Below are positions 9,445-19,440 of a stretch of DNA of 64,000 bases, piece after piece. Position 1 is the first letter of the stretch, and each line of letters begins with the position of its first letter. The stretch is from Azorinus chamasolen (Eukaryota; Mollusca; Bivalvia; Cardiida; Solecurtidae). The stretch spans positions 79,348,003 to 79,412,002 of the forward strand of contig OY755241.1 of NCBI GenBank assembly GCA_963576725.1. Reading direction: 5' to 3'. The notes under the pieces are model-generated. The model worked only from the letters and a program-made list of their open reading frames with translations. It searched no databases and was not told where the DNA came from. A program made the position numbers and the translations under genes.

Positions 9445-10200
9445 CTGTTATAGACTTCTGTGCTTAATTGTTTCCCACTGGCCAACAGAGTTGGGACTAT
9501 AGGATTGCACTCCCTCCGTCTGTCCTTCCATCCAGAGGTTTGTTCTGAGGATATCTCCATACCCACTTTGGTTATGGTTTCCAAATTTCATGAGTGAGTG
9601 CTACTTGGGCAGGTGGAGTGTCACATATTGCTTAGGTGCCTCTGTTACCTTGGTGACGTTGATGTTGACCTCAGTTTTAATAAAAATTTGTGTGGAAGTT
9701 AGGCCAGATGATATATATACTAAACCCCTTTGGTTATGATTTCCAAATTTTCTGTTCAGATACGTCTTGGGAAGGTGCATACTGCTAGTACTTTGATATC
9801 TCCATGACCTTGACCTCAAGGTAAATAAAATTTGTCTCAACAATAACTGATAACCCAATTGGTAAGGGTGTTTGTATGCATCATATCTGTGACCTTGACA
9901 CTGACATTGACCTCAATTGTTGTAAAAGTTTGTCAAGAAATTTTGTGTATATCTCCTCTGTCGCTTGGGTTAGGATTTTCAAGTTACATGTATTAGTGTA
10001 GATGCATTTTCAGAAAGCAGAGTGTCCCATACAACTTTGATGTCTCTGTGACTTTTATCCTGATCTTAACCTCAGTTTAGGTAAATTGTTAAATTGTTTC
10101 TGGATGACGCCTCATCTGCTGCTTGAGTTAGGGTATCCAAATTTCTTGTGTGAATGCACCTTAGGAATGTTATTATCATACCTCATGTGACTTTCCTATA
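9445..10200 (+). mobile_element. HINE-F element (ACCTTGACCTCA monomers)
   Basis: The head GGGACTATAGGATTGC and a CCGTCTGTCC stretch precede four or five diverged ~160-bp monomers containing TGACCTTGACCTCAATTTT, AGTAAAAATTTGTC and a GGGTTA(G/T)GATTTTCAAATT motif. The same monomers recur at 23500-24694. Confidence 0.7.
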
Positions 10201-11076
10201 CAATTTTTCCATATACCTGGCATGAAACAATTTGTTCTGTTCCATGCAACATTATCTCGTGCAGTTAACAGTACGTCTAGATCATTGAGCGCTTTTAAAT
10301 TGTGTGCGTGACATCCTACTGACATCATCAACTGACGTCATCTGACGCTTGCAATTTGATCAGCAAACGTTATTTTGACAGTTGTTTTTGTTTAGTTATT
10401 TGAGAAATTTTGCGATATGCGACTGTTTCTGAAGAGGATCTGTCAAGATAGTGAAAAGGACTCCGCCAGTACTTAATGTGTAATGAATAGAAGTGTGAAG
10501 CTGTTCCGCGATTTTTAAGAACCGAGTATAACCTTTGTTTCAAACTGTTTATTGTTGTCATTAAATAAATCTTTTTACTGACAAAATTGTTTGTGCAGTT
10601 CAGTAAAATATTATAAAATAAATGCCACATCCTAGTGAGAGCGACAACACGTATTGTCAACCCTTTGTATGGTAATGTACACCTCGGCTAACGCCTTGGT
10701 GAACATTACCAACATTGGGTTGTCAATACGTACTGTCGCTCTCCATAGGATGTGATATTTATATAGTGTCACATACTACTTTGTTGTCTCTCTTACCTTG
10801 ACTCATCCACCCTACAAAGAAAAAACTGGTACCACATTATCATGGACTTCTCAGACCACCACCTCCTTGTAGCAGAGGCAGATTTCTTTGTAAACTAGAA
10901 TGCAATCCTAAACATTTTTAATTACGTAGTAAACATGGCTGATTGTTTATTGTGCAGCATTGCAGATATCACCCAGATTCCTGCAATTTAAGTACATGTA
11001 TATATTTACAAGGCTCCTGGACATTTTTGTGTGATTTTTTTAACCCACAGATCAGGGTCTACAATTTGTGCAAATG
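10201..11076. other. Intron with one inverted repeat, otherwise unassigned
   Basis: Inverted arms of ~46 bp at 10618-10663 and 10717-10762 (CACATCC...GAGAGCGACA...CGTATTG) enclose a smaller hairpin, GGTAATGTACACC / GGTGAACATTACC. The rest of this stretch matched no family I could name. Confidence 0.6.
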
Positions 11077-11395
11077 CTAATTAATCCTACACATTAATAT
11101 ACCTTTTAACACCATTGCAAACCCAGTTTACCAAGATTAGACAGCTCCAGTTGGAGTCGTTGATGAAGGCCTGCTCTGTTTGCCTGTAGATCTGATTCTA
11201 TCGTTGATGAGGGTCTGCTGTGTTTGCTTGTAGATCTAATACTACAGTTTACCAAGATTAGACAGCTCCAGTTTGAGTCGTTGATGAGGGCCAGCTCTGT
11301 TTGCTTGTAGATCTGATTCTATCGTTGATGAGGGTCTGCTCTGTTTGCTTGTAGATCTGATTCTACAGTTTCTGCCTTGGCCAACATTACAGGAA
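11077..11395 (+). repeat. T4 MITE with partial internal duplications
   Basis: The hairpin half AGACAGCTCCAGTTGGAGTCG and the arm GTAGATCTGATTCTA each occur two or more times. The 25 bp before exon 4 (11396-11419) are all that remains of non-repeat intron. Confidence 0.7.
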
Positions 11396-11419
11396 AATAC
11401 TTATACATTTGTTTTACAG

Positions 11420-11552
11420 ACGAGACTTAGACTTGTATGCCAATGTTGTATTGGTGAAAAGTTTGCCAGGATTTAAGACGAGACATAACAATCTGGACTT
11501 TGTCATCATCCGAGAGCAGACAGAGGGAGAATATAGTGCACTGGAACACCAG
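11420..11552 (+). CDS. IDH3B: IDH3B visible coding exon 4 (substrate-binding region)
   Basis: 133 nt between TTTTACAG and CAG|GTAACA. One base completes the split Arg codon and the exon ends in phase 0. It encodes [17 protein letters not shown] and [18 protein letters not shown]. The R(E)xTEG(E)Y and YANV blocks are hallmark isocitrate-binding segments of NAD-IDH subunits. EHQ at the end leads into the next exon's SVPGVVE. Confidence 0.97.
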
Positions 11553-11666
11553 GTAACATAGACCATCCATTCAAGTCCCACTGAATAGTATTTTCCTGGT
11601 GAACTTGATTGATATGTTGACTCTTTCCTCCATGAATGTAAAGTTAAGAATTTAATACTGATGGGC

Positions 11667-12037
11667 TTAACTCTTTACTCCATATATATAAGCCTTTCTA
11701 CACCTTTGCAAACAGAGTAGACCCAGATCAGACAGTTATGTAGGAGTCATCTGATCCAGGTCTGCTCTGTTTGCTTCTGATAAAATATAGATATGATTCT
11801 ACAGTTTCTTCTATGTCTGAACATTCCTGTGTCTGTGTGCTAGTGTAATAATTATAAATCTAATTCCTGTGTCTGTGTGCTATTGTAACAATTATAAATC
11901 TAATTCCTGTGTCTGTGTGCTATTGTAACAATTATAAATCTAATTCCTGTGTCTGTGTGCTATTGTAACAATTATAAATCTAATTTACATTTATGATGTC
12001 ATTATTTCTTACATGAATATTCATGGAGTAAAGGTTA
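11667..12037 (+). mobile_element. T4 MITE with 40-bp internal tandem repeat
   Basis: TTAACTCTTTACTCC to GAGTAAAGGTTAA. The right arm has been expanded by four copies (about 11822-11982) of a 40-bp unit beginning ATTCCTGTGTCTGTGTGC. Confidence 0.85.
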
Positions 12038-12340
12038 ATATCTATAGATACACATTCACAAGGATTTGTTTGGCTTTGACAGAACCTTCAGAATCAGATA
12101 TATATATATTATGCCATAAGCAAACAGACCGGACCCTGATCAGACTGCTCCTATATGAGCTATCTGATCTGGGTCTATTCTGTTTGGAAGGAGGCCAAAA
12201 GTCGTCCATATTTGGGATTGGGTTAAAACCCATTACTTCATGAAATATTTGTTTCAGAAATAAAGAAATACAAATATCATTACTTACTTTTTTTTGTAAT
12301 GGTATGAGACCTGCAAAAATTGTAGAATAAGGTCTATATT
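12037..12340 (-). mobile_element. T4 MITE copies, one complete right half plus one fragment
   Basis: The first unit ends GGGATTGGGTTAA at 12226. A second, hairpin-less fragment begins TTAAAACCCATTACTTCATG and fades by 12340. Confidence 0.65.
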
Positions 12341-12454
12341 ATCTATGCACTATACTGTAAAGTACTTTTGACCCGCCATTGAGCAGCCCTTACATACCCA
12401 TAATTAGACCTTTTTGATGGTCGCTTAAGACACCAATTTGGCTGTATTTTGCAG

Positions 12455-12588
12455 AGTGTGCCAGGGGTAGTAGAGTCCCTAAAAATCATCACCGAGGCGA
12501 GATCCAAGCGAGTAGCGAAGTTTGCCTTTGACTATGCAACTAGACACAACAGGAACAAAGTGACTGCGGTACACAAGGCTAATATCAT
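12455..12588 (+). CDS. IDH3B: IDH3B visible coding exon 5
   Basis: 134 nt between TTTTGCAG and AT|GTGAGT, phase 0 in, two bases out (the Met codon is split). It encodes [19 protein letters not shown], then [20 protein letters not shown] and HKANI. The Lys of NKVTAVHK and the following HKAN(I/V)MK segment are conserved nucleotide/substrate-facing elements. A decayed copy of the 3' half of this exon lies 520 bp downstream (13107-13232). Confidence 0.97.
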
Positions 12589-12835
12589 GTGAGTATTGTG
12601 TGCAAGAATTTTGAAAGTTGATAGGGCTAGTTTCATGTAGACAAGAGCACTATGAATGAAAGAGGACAATATTGACTACTTTAGATTCAAACTGTTGACT
12701 GAGTGTCGAAGGGATTGAATTCTGATGAGGCACTTTGTTAGTCTGTTAACACGATGTCTCGTCTTGACGGTTAACACGATGTCTCGTCTTGACCGAGATT
12801 GTTTGCAAGTAAGAGTCAGGTTGCAGTTAATCATT

Positions 12836-13075
12836 TGCCTGCTCAATCCTCATGTAAGAAATAATGACGTCATGAATATTTATTTGCAGAAATTTCATAA
12901 TGGCATATGTAAGCAGCAGTTTTCAGTATTGGTTGAAACTGTAAAGTCAGATCTATTGTAATTTCATAAGCGAACAGAGCAGACCCTGATCAGTCGGCTC
13001 CTATAGGAGTCATCTAATGTGGGTCTACTCTGTTTGCAAAGAAGGGAAATACATTTATATGAAGGGCAGAGTTTA
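12836..13075 (-). mobile_element. T4 MITE
   Basis: AATCCTCATGTAAGAAATAATGAC arm, a hairpin centred on GGCTCCTATAGGAG, and a right end GTTTGCAAAG...TTATATGAAGG. A 28-bp direct duplication (12738-12793, AACACGATGTCTCGTCTTGA twice) lies just upstream. Confidence 0.75.
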
Positions 13076-13106
13076 CATGAGAAGGGATATATCATCAAAG
13101 TTGCCA

Positions 13107-13232
13107 TATCCAAGTACTGTAGTTAGTGAAGTTTGTCTTGGACATTACCACTAGGCACAACATGAACAAAGTGATAGCACTTCACAAGGATAACATTATG
13201 TGAATCCTTAGCAAGAATTTTGAAAGTTGAAA
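13107..13232 (+). pseudogene. Decayed duplicate of IDH3B exon 5 (3' half) with intron flank
   Basis: 13129-13199 aligns with the last 71 nt of the real exon without gaps and keeps its frame: TTRHNMNKVIALHK here against [14 protein letters not shown] there, 15 of 23 residues identical. It stops at the same split codon (AT|GTGAAT), and similarity continues into the intron (GCAAGAATTTTGAAAGTTGA after the donor in both). The 5' half is degraded (stops TAG TGA just upstream) and no acceptor is evident. It cannot replace the real exon as it stands; I read it as a pseudo-exon from a local tandem duplication. Confidence 0.85.
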
Positions 13233-13354
13233 TGAGCATTACCATTTAGATATGACCAATAACTGAACAAAAAATGACTAGTGTTGTTTTGCACAAGCTG
13301 TTGAGAAATTGTGCCAGACAGTTGGGATCCTGATGAGATGCCTGTGTCCAAGAA

Positions 13355-13523
13355 GTTTTAAAATAGCATATGTACCCAGAATTATTTGGTAGAGATTGTA
13401 GAGTTGGATTTAATTTCATAGATCATCCAGAGCAAACCTTGATTAGATGGCACATACAAGAGATGTCTGATCTGGGTCTACTCTGTTTGCAAAGACATGA
13501 AAAGACTTTTGAAGGAAAGGATT
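13355..13523 (-). repeat. T4 MITE remnant
   Basis: Arm GATTGTAGAGTTGGATTTAA, weak hairpin and end GAAGGAAAGGATTAA, just before exon 6. Confidence 0.65.
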
Positions 13524-13601
13524 AAAATGCAGTTTGTGGTGATAAAGGACATATTGTCACTGCCTTCCCTTATATTGGTGTTGTTCGGGATTTTTATATA
13601 G

Positions 13602-13704
13602 GAAGCTAGGAGATGGACTGTTTCTGAAGTGCTGTGAAGAGGTTGCAGAGTTCTACCCCAACATAACCTTTGAGACAATGATCATAGACAACTGCTGTAT
13701 GCAG
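13602..13704 (+). CDS. IDH3B: IDH3B visible coding exon 6
   Basis: 103 nt between TTTATATAG and CAG|GTATAA. One base completes Met, then 34 codons: [19 protein letters not shown] and [17 protein letters not shown] and the IDNCCMQL strand are standard in eukaryotic NAD-IDH beta and gamma subunits. The acceptor is short of pyrimidines (GGGATTTTTATATAG), but the phase and protein match leave little doubt. Confidence 0.97.
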
Positions 13705-13739
13705 GTATAAGTAGGACTTTCTTATTCTTATGCAGGAGC

Positions 13740-14600
13740 CCTATAGGAATTACATTTTCTGTCTGTCTGTCCGTCAACACTTTTGATGTGACGCAATAAA
13801 TCAAACAGTACATATTGGTTTTATATTAAGGGCATATGCTTTTAGTTTTTTGGTTGAATCAGATCACAATGTCGAGTTCTCTGCCCTTGTTTACAGGGCC
13901 CTCTCCAACTGAGTCAGTTTTCTAGTTATACCCCCACAAACAAAGTTTCGGGGTGGGGTATACTGGACTCACCATGTCCGTCCGGTCGCCCGTCCGTCTC
14001 TTCGCCCGTCCGTCCACCTTTTCTGGATCCTAACTTCCAAAGTATAAAAGCTATTAACTTCAAACTTCATATATAAATAGATCACATTGTGGCAAGTGCA
14101 GTGCACATGGTTTGTAACTATGTCTTCAGTATTTTTGGAGTTATTGTACTTTGTTATTTTTCAGTTTTCTTGAGTTTTTTTCTAAACCTTTTCAGATATT
14201 GAAGTGATATTTGGTATGTGGCGTTATTATAATGAGTTACAGATCTAGTTTGAATTTCGTTACACTTCATTGATTTACCATGGAAATACAGTGATTTTAC
14301 TTAGAAAATTTCCGCAAATTCAGGTTTTCCGGAGTTTTTTTTCCAACCTTTACAGATATTGAAGTGATATTTTGTATGTGGCTTTATTATAATGAGTTAC
14401 AGACATAGGTTGAATTTCGTTACGCTTCGTTGATTTTTCAAGGAAATACAGTCATTGTACTCGGAAATTTTGCGGAAATTCTGGTTTTCCGGAGTTTTTT
14501 TCTAATCCATTACAGATATTGAAGTGATATTTGGTATGTGGCTTTATAATTTATTATAATGAGTTACAGATTAAGTTTGAATTTCGTTACGCTTTATTGA
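13740..14600 (+). mobile_element. HINE-B element and a smaller pyrimidine-rich element
   Basis: A short element with CTGTCTGTCTGTCCGTC ends CCCTTGTTTA at about 13892. The main element starts TAGTTATACCCCCAC (13925), has a CCGTCCGTC run, and then three ~170-bp monomers (GATATTGAAGTGATATTTGG, TTATTATAATGAGTTACAGA, GAATTTCGTTACGCTT). It stops without a recognised end inside a T4 fragment at 14601-14683. The same monomers fill 26528-27118. Confidence 0.75.
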
Positions 14601-14705
14601 TTTTATAGGAGCTGTCTGAACTTGGCCTGGGTTTGGTTTTTTTGCAGAATTGTTAAAAAGCATATCTATGGAGTAATGGGTTAAGTTCTAACACATGGGG
14701 ATTGT

Positions 14706-15913
14706 ACTTTTACCCACTACCTTATAGGCTATATTTATATCTAATCTCTTTGAATAAATCTTCAGAAAAGGAGCATTTACTAGAGAAAAGGAAACTTTTA
14801 GAACTGTGTAGTTTTGAAACCATTGTGATAGAGCATTTGCTCCTATGAAACAAATGCTCTTTTTAGCTCACTAGAGCACAAAGTGCTCAGGGTGAGCTTT
14901 TGTGATTGCCTGATGTCCGTCGGCATGCGTCATGCGTCGTCAGTCGTCAACAATTTGAACCTTTAAAAATCTTCTCCTGAATCTACAGGGTTCTCAGATT
15001 TCATCTTTGGCACATGTTATCATCTTTAGGTCCTTTACAAAAGTTATATAAATTATGGCCCTGGGGTCAAAATTTGCCCCACCCCAGGGTTGGGTAGTTT
15101 TCAATAGAAACAAATAGTGAAATCTTTGAAAATCCTCTCCTCTGAAACTGGAAGGCTCTCAGCTTTGATATTTGGCACATAGCATTATGTTTAGGTCCTC
15201 TACAAAAGTTATATAAATTATGGCCATGGGGTCAAAATTGGCCCCTCCCCAGGGATGGGCAGTTTTCAATAGAAATAAATATTGAAATCTTTGAAAATCT
15301 TCTTTTCTGAAACTGGAAGGCTCTCAGCTTTGATATTTGGCACAGAACATCATGTTCAAGTCCTCTTCACAACTTATATAAACAATACCCCCAGGTCAAA
15401 ATTGGACCAGCCCCAGGGGTGGGCAGTTTTCAAAAGAAACATAGTGAAATCTTTGAATATCTTCTTCTCTGAAACTGGGAGGTTCTCAGCTTTCATACTT
15501 TGCACATAGCATCATGTTCAGGTCCTCTACAAATTTTTAATAAATTATGGCCCTGGGGTCAAAATTGGCCCCGCCCCAGGGGTAGCCAGTTTTCAATAGA
15601 AACATATAGTGAAATCTTTGAAAATCTTTTTCTCTGAAACTGAAAGGTTCTCAGTTTTCATATTTTGCACATAGTATCATGTCCAGGTCCTCTACAAAAG
15701 TTATATAAATTGTGCCTCTTGGGTCAAATATAAAACCCACCCCAGGGCAGGCTAGTTTTCTATAGTAACATATAGTTAAAATTTTGAAAATCTTCTCCTC
15801 TGATTGTCTGGTGAGCGCTTTAGGGCCATTCTGGCTCTCTTGTTATCACAATGGTTTCATAAAGTGACTTTAACAGGGGCATCAAAAGGCGTCAATATGA
15901 GGGAATGGGTTAA
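14706..15913 (-). mobile_element. T2 MITE split by a Pearl-A insertion
   Basis: The left part (14706-14865) runs from CTTATAGGCTAT through the hairpin to AATGCTCTTTT. The right part (15845-15913) resumes ATCACAATGGTTTC and ends GAGGGAATGGGTTAA. Uninterrupted T2 copies read ATGCTCTATTTATCACAATGG across the join. Confidence 0.85.
14866..15844 (+). mobile_element. Pearl-A element, complete, inserted in a T2 MITE
   Basis: The head hairpin GAGCACAAAGTGCTCAGGGT, a CGTCATGCGTCGTC stretch, five or six ~155-bp monomers and the terminal AGGGCCATTCTGGCTCTCTTGTT are all present. The insertion point is in a run of T in the host, as expected for T-T targeting. Confidence 0.9.
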
Positions 15914-16598
15914 GTTGTGTTTGTTGTATATTAGAATTTACAAGTGTTTCTATCATATAAAGTTGCCAAATGTTTGTAATACAAGTTGTTAGGATTGTTA
16001 TAAGTATGATGTTACGATACTTTTGCTCATACAATCTTTTGTGAGATGATTATAATCTGTTATAATTAATGCTTTGCCTGTTAGATGTGCCTTTAACATC
16101 CTTGGAAACAAAGTAGGCTCAGACCGGAGCCATCTGAACAGGGTCTGCTCTGTTTGCCTATTTAATCTCCTGCCTTGGAGTGGGAGAGGGGTTATCAGAA
16201 TGGCCGCTGTCTGGTTGTCTGTCTGTAACAATTTTGTGTCATTTCCTATACACCTAGAAGGATTTATATGAAACTTGCCTTATTGGTTAACCAAGTTGAG
16301 AAGATGTGCAGAACACATGTGGCAGTCATTTTGGTTCAAGGTGAAGGTTGAATTGAAGGTCAAGTTTTCTAACCTTCAATTTCCATTATATTTTCGTTTC
16401 CATGTCATACTTTCTTAACAACTGGAAGGTTGAGTCACAGACCATTCCTTAACCTGGATTGTGCTATCACAGTGAAGTCATCATTGGTAATCAACAATTG
16501 AAATATTATTACACTTTGTCAAATTAAATACTGTCTTGTCTTGTGTCGTCTTATCCTAATGCATGAAATGCAGTTTTATAACCCACTATATCCCCTTA
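15914..16598. other. Intron with a small T4 fragment
   Basis: 16065-16160 holds a T4 hairpin remnant (CTTGGAAACAAAGTAGGCTC ... GTCTGCTCTGTTTGCC). From 16185 a CTGTCTGGTTGTCTGTCTG stretch suggests the head of a HINE-type element, but no clear monomers follow. Nothing else was recognised. Confidence 0.45.
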
Positions 16599-16826
16599 AT
16601 AACCCATTCCCTCATATTGACGTCTTTTAACGACTCTGTAAAAGTCACTTTGTGAAACCATTGTGATAAATAAAGCATTTGCTCCTATAGGAGCAAATGC
16701 TCTATTTATCACAATGGTTTCAGACTACACAATTCTAAAAAATCCTTTTCTCTTGTTAATGCTCCTTTTCAGTAGATTTATTCAAAGAGGTTGTATCTAA
16801 AAATAGCCTTTGAGGTAATGGGTTAT
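16599..16826 (+). mobile_element. T2 MITE
   Basis: AACCCATTCCCTCATATTGACG to GAGGTAATGGGTTA, with a perfect hairpin of GATAAATAAAGCATTTGC / GCAAATGCTCTATTTATC centred on GCTCCTATAGGAGC. Confidence 0.85.
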
Positions 16827-16859
16827 GGTCAATGTCTTAATTAAGGCTGTGACGGGGGA

Positions 16860-17268
16860 TATAGCTGTCCTTTGGACTGCCTTGTAACTGATAGAGATCT
16901 GATTATGTAGTTTCCTCCATGGCTTAAACATTTAATTTCTGTTTACAATTATTAAAAACAAAAAATTTAGTTAACCCTTTCCCTGTTCTATGTTCATTCC
17001 AAAATTCAATACCTACTGAATATTTAAGATAAAATGATTATAATGAAACATGGAAAATGGAAAATTGTAGCCATTTTAGAAAGTAAAGACACAGATCTTT
17101 GAAATTCTATTAGCAAACAGAGTAGACCCTGATCAGACGGCTCCTCTAGGAGCCGTCTGATCTGGGTCTACTCTGTTTTGTGAATGCGTGAAAACACGTT
17201 TATATGAGGGAAAGGGTTAATGTGCATACAGTGATTATTTCTTATATGAATACATGATGTAAAGGGGT
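16860..17268 (+). mobile_element. T4 MITE (right part) hosting a T1 MITE
   Basis: T4 arm GAGATCTGATTATGTAGTTTC before and GATTATTTCTTATATGAATAC...GGGGTTAA after the T1 copy at 16971-17220. Confidence 0.75.
16971..17220 (-). mobile_element. T1 MITE nested in T4
   Basis: 250 bp with TTAA on both sides and a hairpin centred on GGCTCCTCTAGGAGCC. Confidence 0.88.
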
Positions 17269-17336
17269 TAACCAAAGATTCCCTAAACCAACCTCCAACG
17301 CAGTAATCTCCCCTAATCGCTACGCTGAAGAGATCC

Positions 17337-17815
17337 CTGCCACCACAACATCCACGTGACCATGGTGTACATCATGTGATCAAACTATGGCAGACGCTAT
17401 TTCGGCTGCAAACTCTTACCGCAGCCAACCGGTAAATTTACTATTACACACTGTAAGAAAATATTAAAAACAGCTGTTCGGGAATTTGGTAAACTGATCT
17501 AGATCCATTTCCTCGGTACCCCAAACTGACCGAAATGCATAAGGCTGTGTGCAAGTGATGCGTAACTAAGCTATTGTTTTCAACGTTGTTAAGGCGCCGT
17601 CATTATTGTGACGTCACTACGATATAGAGAATTAAAAATAATCGTTACCAAAATTCTTTTTTTTTAGGAAAGCTGATTATTGTTCTACTTTGCTGGCTTT
17701 ACCGGTACTGAAATATGAAACAAAATCGAAAACTATTGAAATCAACATTCAAAAAAATAAAATATGCAAAAACAAATTTTAGCTAAAATCTAGCTAAAAA
17801 AACTTGTGGTGGCAG
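17337..17815. mobile_element. Possible TIR element, unclassified
   Basis: CTGCCACCACAA (17337-17348) recurs inverted as TTGTGGTGGCAG (17804-17815). The 479 bp between are GC-richer on the left and A-rich on the right, without an open frame. No target duplication could be seen, so chance is possible. This block is otherwise unlike the neighbouring repeats. Confidence 0.35.
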
Positions 17816-17909
17816 TGATGACCGTACGTAGTGACAAGGGAGACCACTGTGAGGAGTTTGGCCCTAAACATGGACCATACTACAGCAGCAGATTCATACA
17901 AAAATGGAG

Positions 17910-18195
17910 AAATCCTTTCCTCATAGACCTATTTATAATATGTTGGCTGTCAGATCCATTGTCATCCATTATGTCACATTGCTTAAGGTTTTCCCCATGA
18001 ATATTAGTTAGACTAATTGTTATAATAGCATTTGGATGCAGGAATCTATGACACAGAATAGCCATGGCAGAAGTTTCTACCATATATTTGTCATCAGCAA
18101 ACAGAGCAGACCCTGATCCTACAGGAGCTGTCTGATCTGGGTCTTCTCTGTTTGCTAAGGCATGAAAAGGCATTTATATGAGGGAAAGGGTTACG
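17910..18195 (-). mobile_element. T4 MITE
   Basis: CCTTTCCTCATAGACC start, CATGGCAGAAGTTTC arm, hairpin AGCAAACAGAGCAGACCC / GGGTCTTCTCTGTTTGC and GAGGGAAAGGGTTA end. Confidence 0.7.
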
Positions 18196-18252
18196 GATTT
18201 TGTTTCAGATTGAACATCAAAATATTGGTTATAAATTTTACTATGAAAAGTT

Positions 18253-18519
18253 TTAACCCTTTCCCTCATATAAACGTTTCCCTCATATAAACGTGTTTTC
18301 ATGCATTTGCAAACAGAGTAGACCCAGATCAGACGGCTGCTAGAGGAACCGTCTCATCAGAGTCTACTCTGTTTGCTACTAGAATTTGAAAGATCTGTTT
18401 CTTTGCTTTCTAAAATGTCTACAATGTTCCACCTTCCAGATTTTTTTTAAGTATTTTTGTTAATGAATATTCAGTAGGTATTGAAATTTGGAATAAACAC
18501 AGAACATTGAAAGGGTTAA
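18253..18519 (+). mobile_element. T1 MITE with duplicated left end
   Basis: TTAACCCTTTCCCTCATATAAACG, with the CCCTCATATAAACG piece repeated once, then the hairpin and arm ending TTGAAAGGGTTAA. Confidence 0.85.
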
Positions 18520-18718
18520 ACCTTTACCTGATGAATATTCTAGTAAGAAATATAACTATTGACATCATGAATATTTATTAGCTTAATGTTTGTACTGGTG
18601 TATAAACACAGGATCTTTGGGCATGAGGTTAACAGTAGATTCACATCTATATCAGTGCATCTGAGTCAACTCTGTTTGTAAAGTTGTCAAAAGGTGTCTC
18701 TGTCATGGAAGGGGTTAA
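18516..18718 (-). mobile_element. T4 MITE, hairpin mostly lost
   Basis: Shares its left TTAA with the preceding T1. It runs from TTAAACCTTTACCTGATG to GGAAGGGGTTAA, with only a short hairpin trace. Confidence 0.7.
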
Positions 18719-18752
18719 ATATTAAAAATATGGGAAAGATATCCGTTTAGCC

Positions 18753-19050
18753 TTTACTCATAGACACACCTACTGGCACGTTTACTCATAGACACACCTA
18801 CTGACACGTTTACTCATAGACACACCTACTGACACGTTTACTCATAGACACACCTACTGACACGTTTGCTCATAGACACCTACTGACATGTTTGCTCATA
18901 GACACACCTTCTGACACATTTACAAACAGTACACCCAGATTAGATGACTCCTGTAGGAGTGGTCTTATTTGGAGCTGCTGCGTTAGTGTGTTTGCTTACA
19001 GAATATCTTAGGTGTGATATCTGTACTGAGACTGTACTATAGGACACAGT
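18753..19050 (+). mobile_element. T4 MITE whose left arm is a 28-bp tandem repeat
   Basis: Five or six copies (about 18759-18900) of a 28-bp unit beginning TTTACTCATAGACACACCTA precede the hairpin remnant ACAAACAGTACACCC...GTGTTTGC. Confidence 0.8.
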
Positions 19051-19203
19051 TATGTAGTCACTTATTTTATTAGTCCCCCACCGGTTACCGGTTGGGGGAC
19101 TATAGGTTTGCTCGATTCCGTCTGTCTGTCTGTCTGTCTGTCTGTATGTCTGTCTGTCCGTCTGTCCGTCTGTCCGTCCGTCTGTCCGTCCGCACTCACT
19201 AAA

Positions 19204-19440
19204 GGGTAGTTGTGTGACTTTTTCTAACTAGTCGCACAAGTAAAATCATTAACCTGGCCATCTCTTGTGACATTAACCTGGCCATTTCTTGTGACATTAA
19301 CCTGGCCAGTTGTGGGACATAGGGTTAGGGTTAGGGTTAGCTTCCAGATCATTCTTTTCCAAAGTTAGAGCCAAAAATAGTTTTTCTTGTGGGACTAGTC
19401 CCACAAGAAAAGATCAAAGGAAAAAGTCACACAACTACCC
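19204..19440. mobile_element. Small TIR/foldback element inside HINE-C
   Basis: A 21-bp arm beginning GGGTAGTTGTGTGAC (19204-19224) recurs inverted at 19420-19440. A second hairpin inside, TTCTTGTGGGACTAGTCCCA (19384 on), is nearly perfect. It also carries three repeats of TTAACCTGGCCA-type sequence and a short TTAGGG run. HINE-C sequence resumes with GTCCGTCCGTCTGTCC. Confidence 0.65.
19320..19340 (+). repeat. Short interstitial telomere-like run
   Basis: Three TTAGGG units in a row (AGGGTTAGGGTTAGGGTTAG), the animal telomere motif, inside the small foldback element. Too short to suggest a former chromosome end. Confidence 0.75.
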
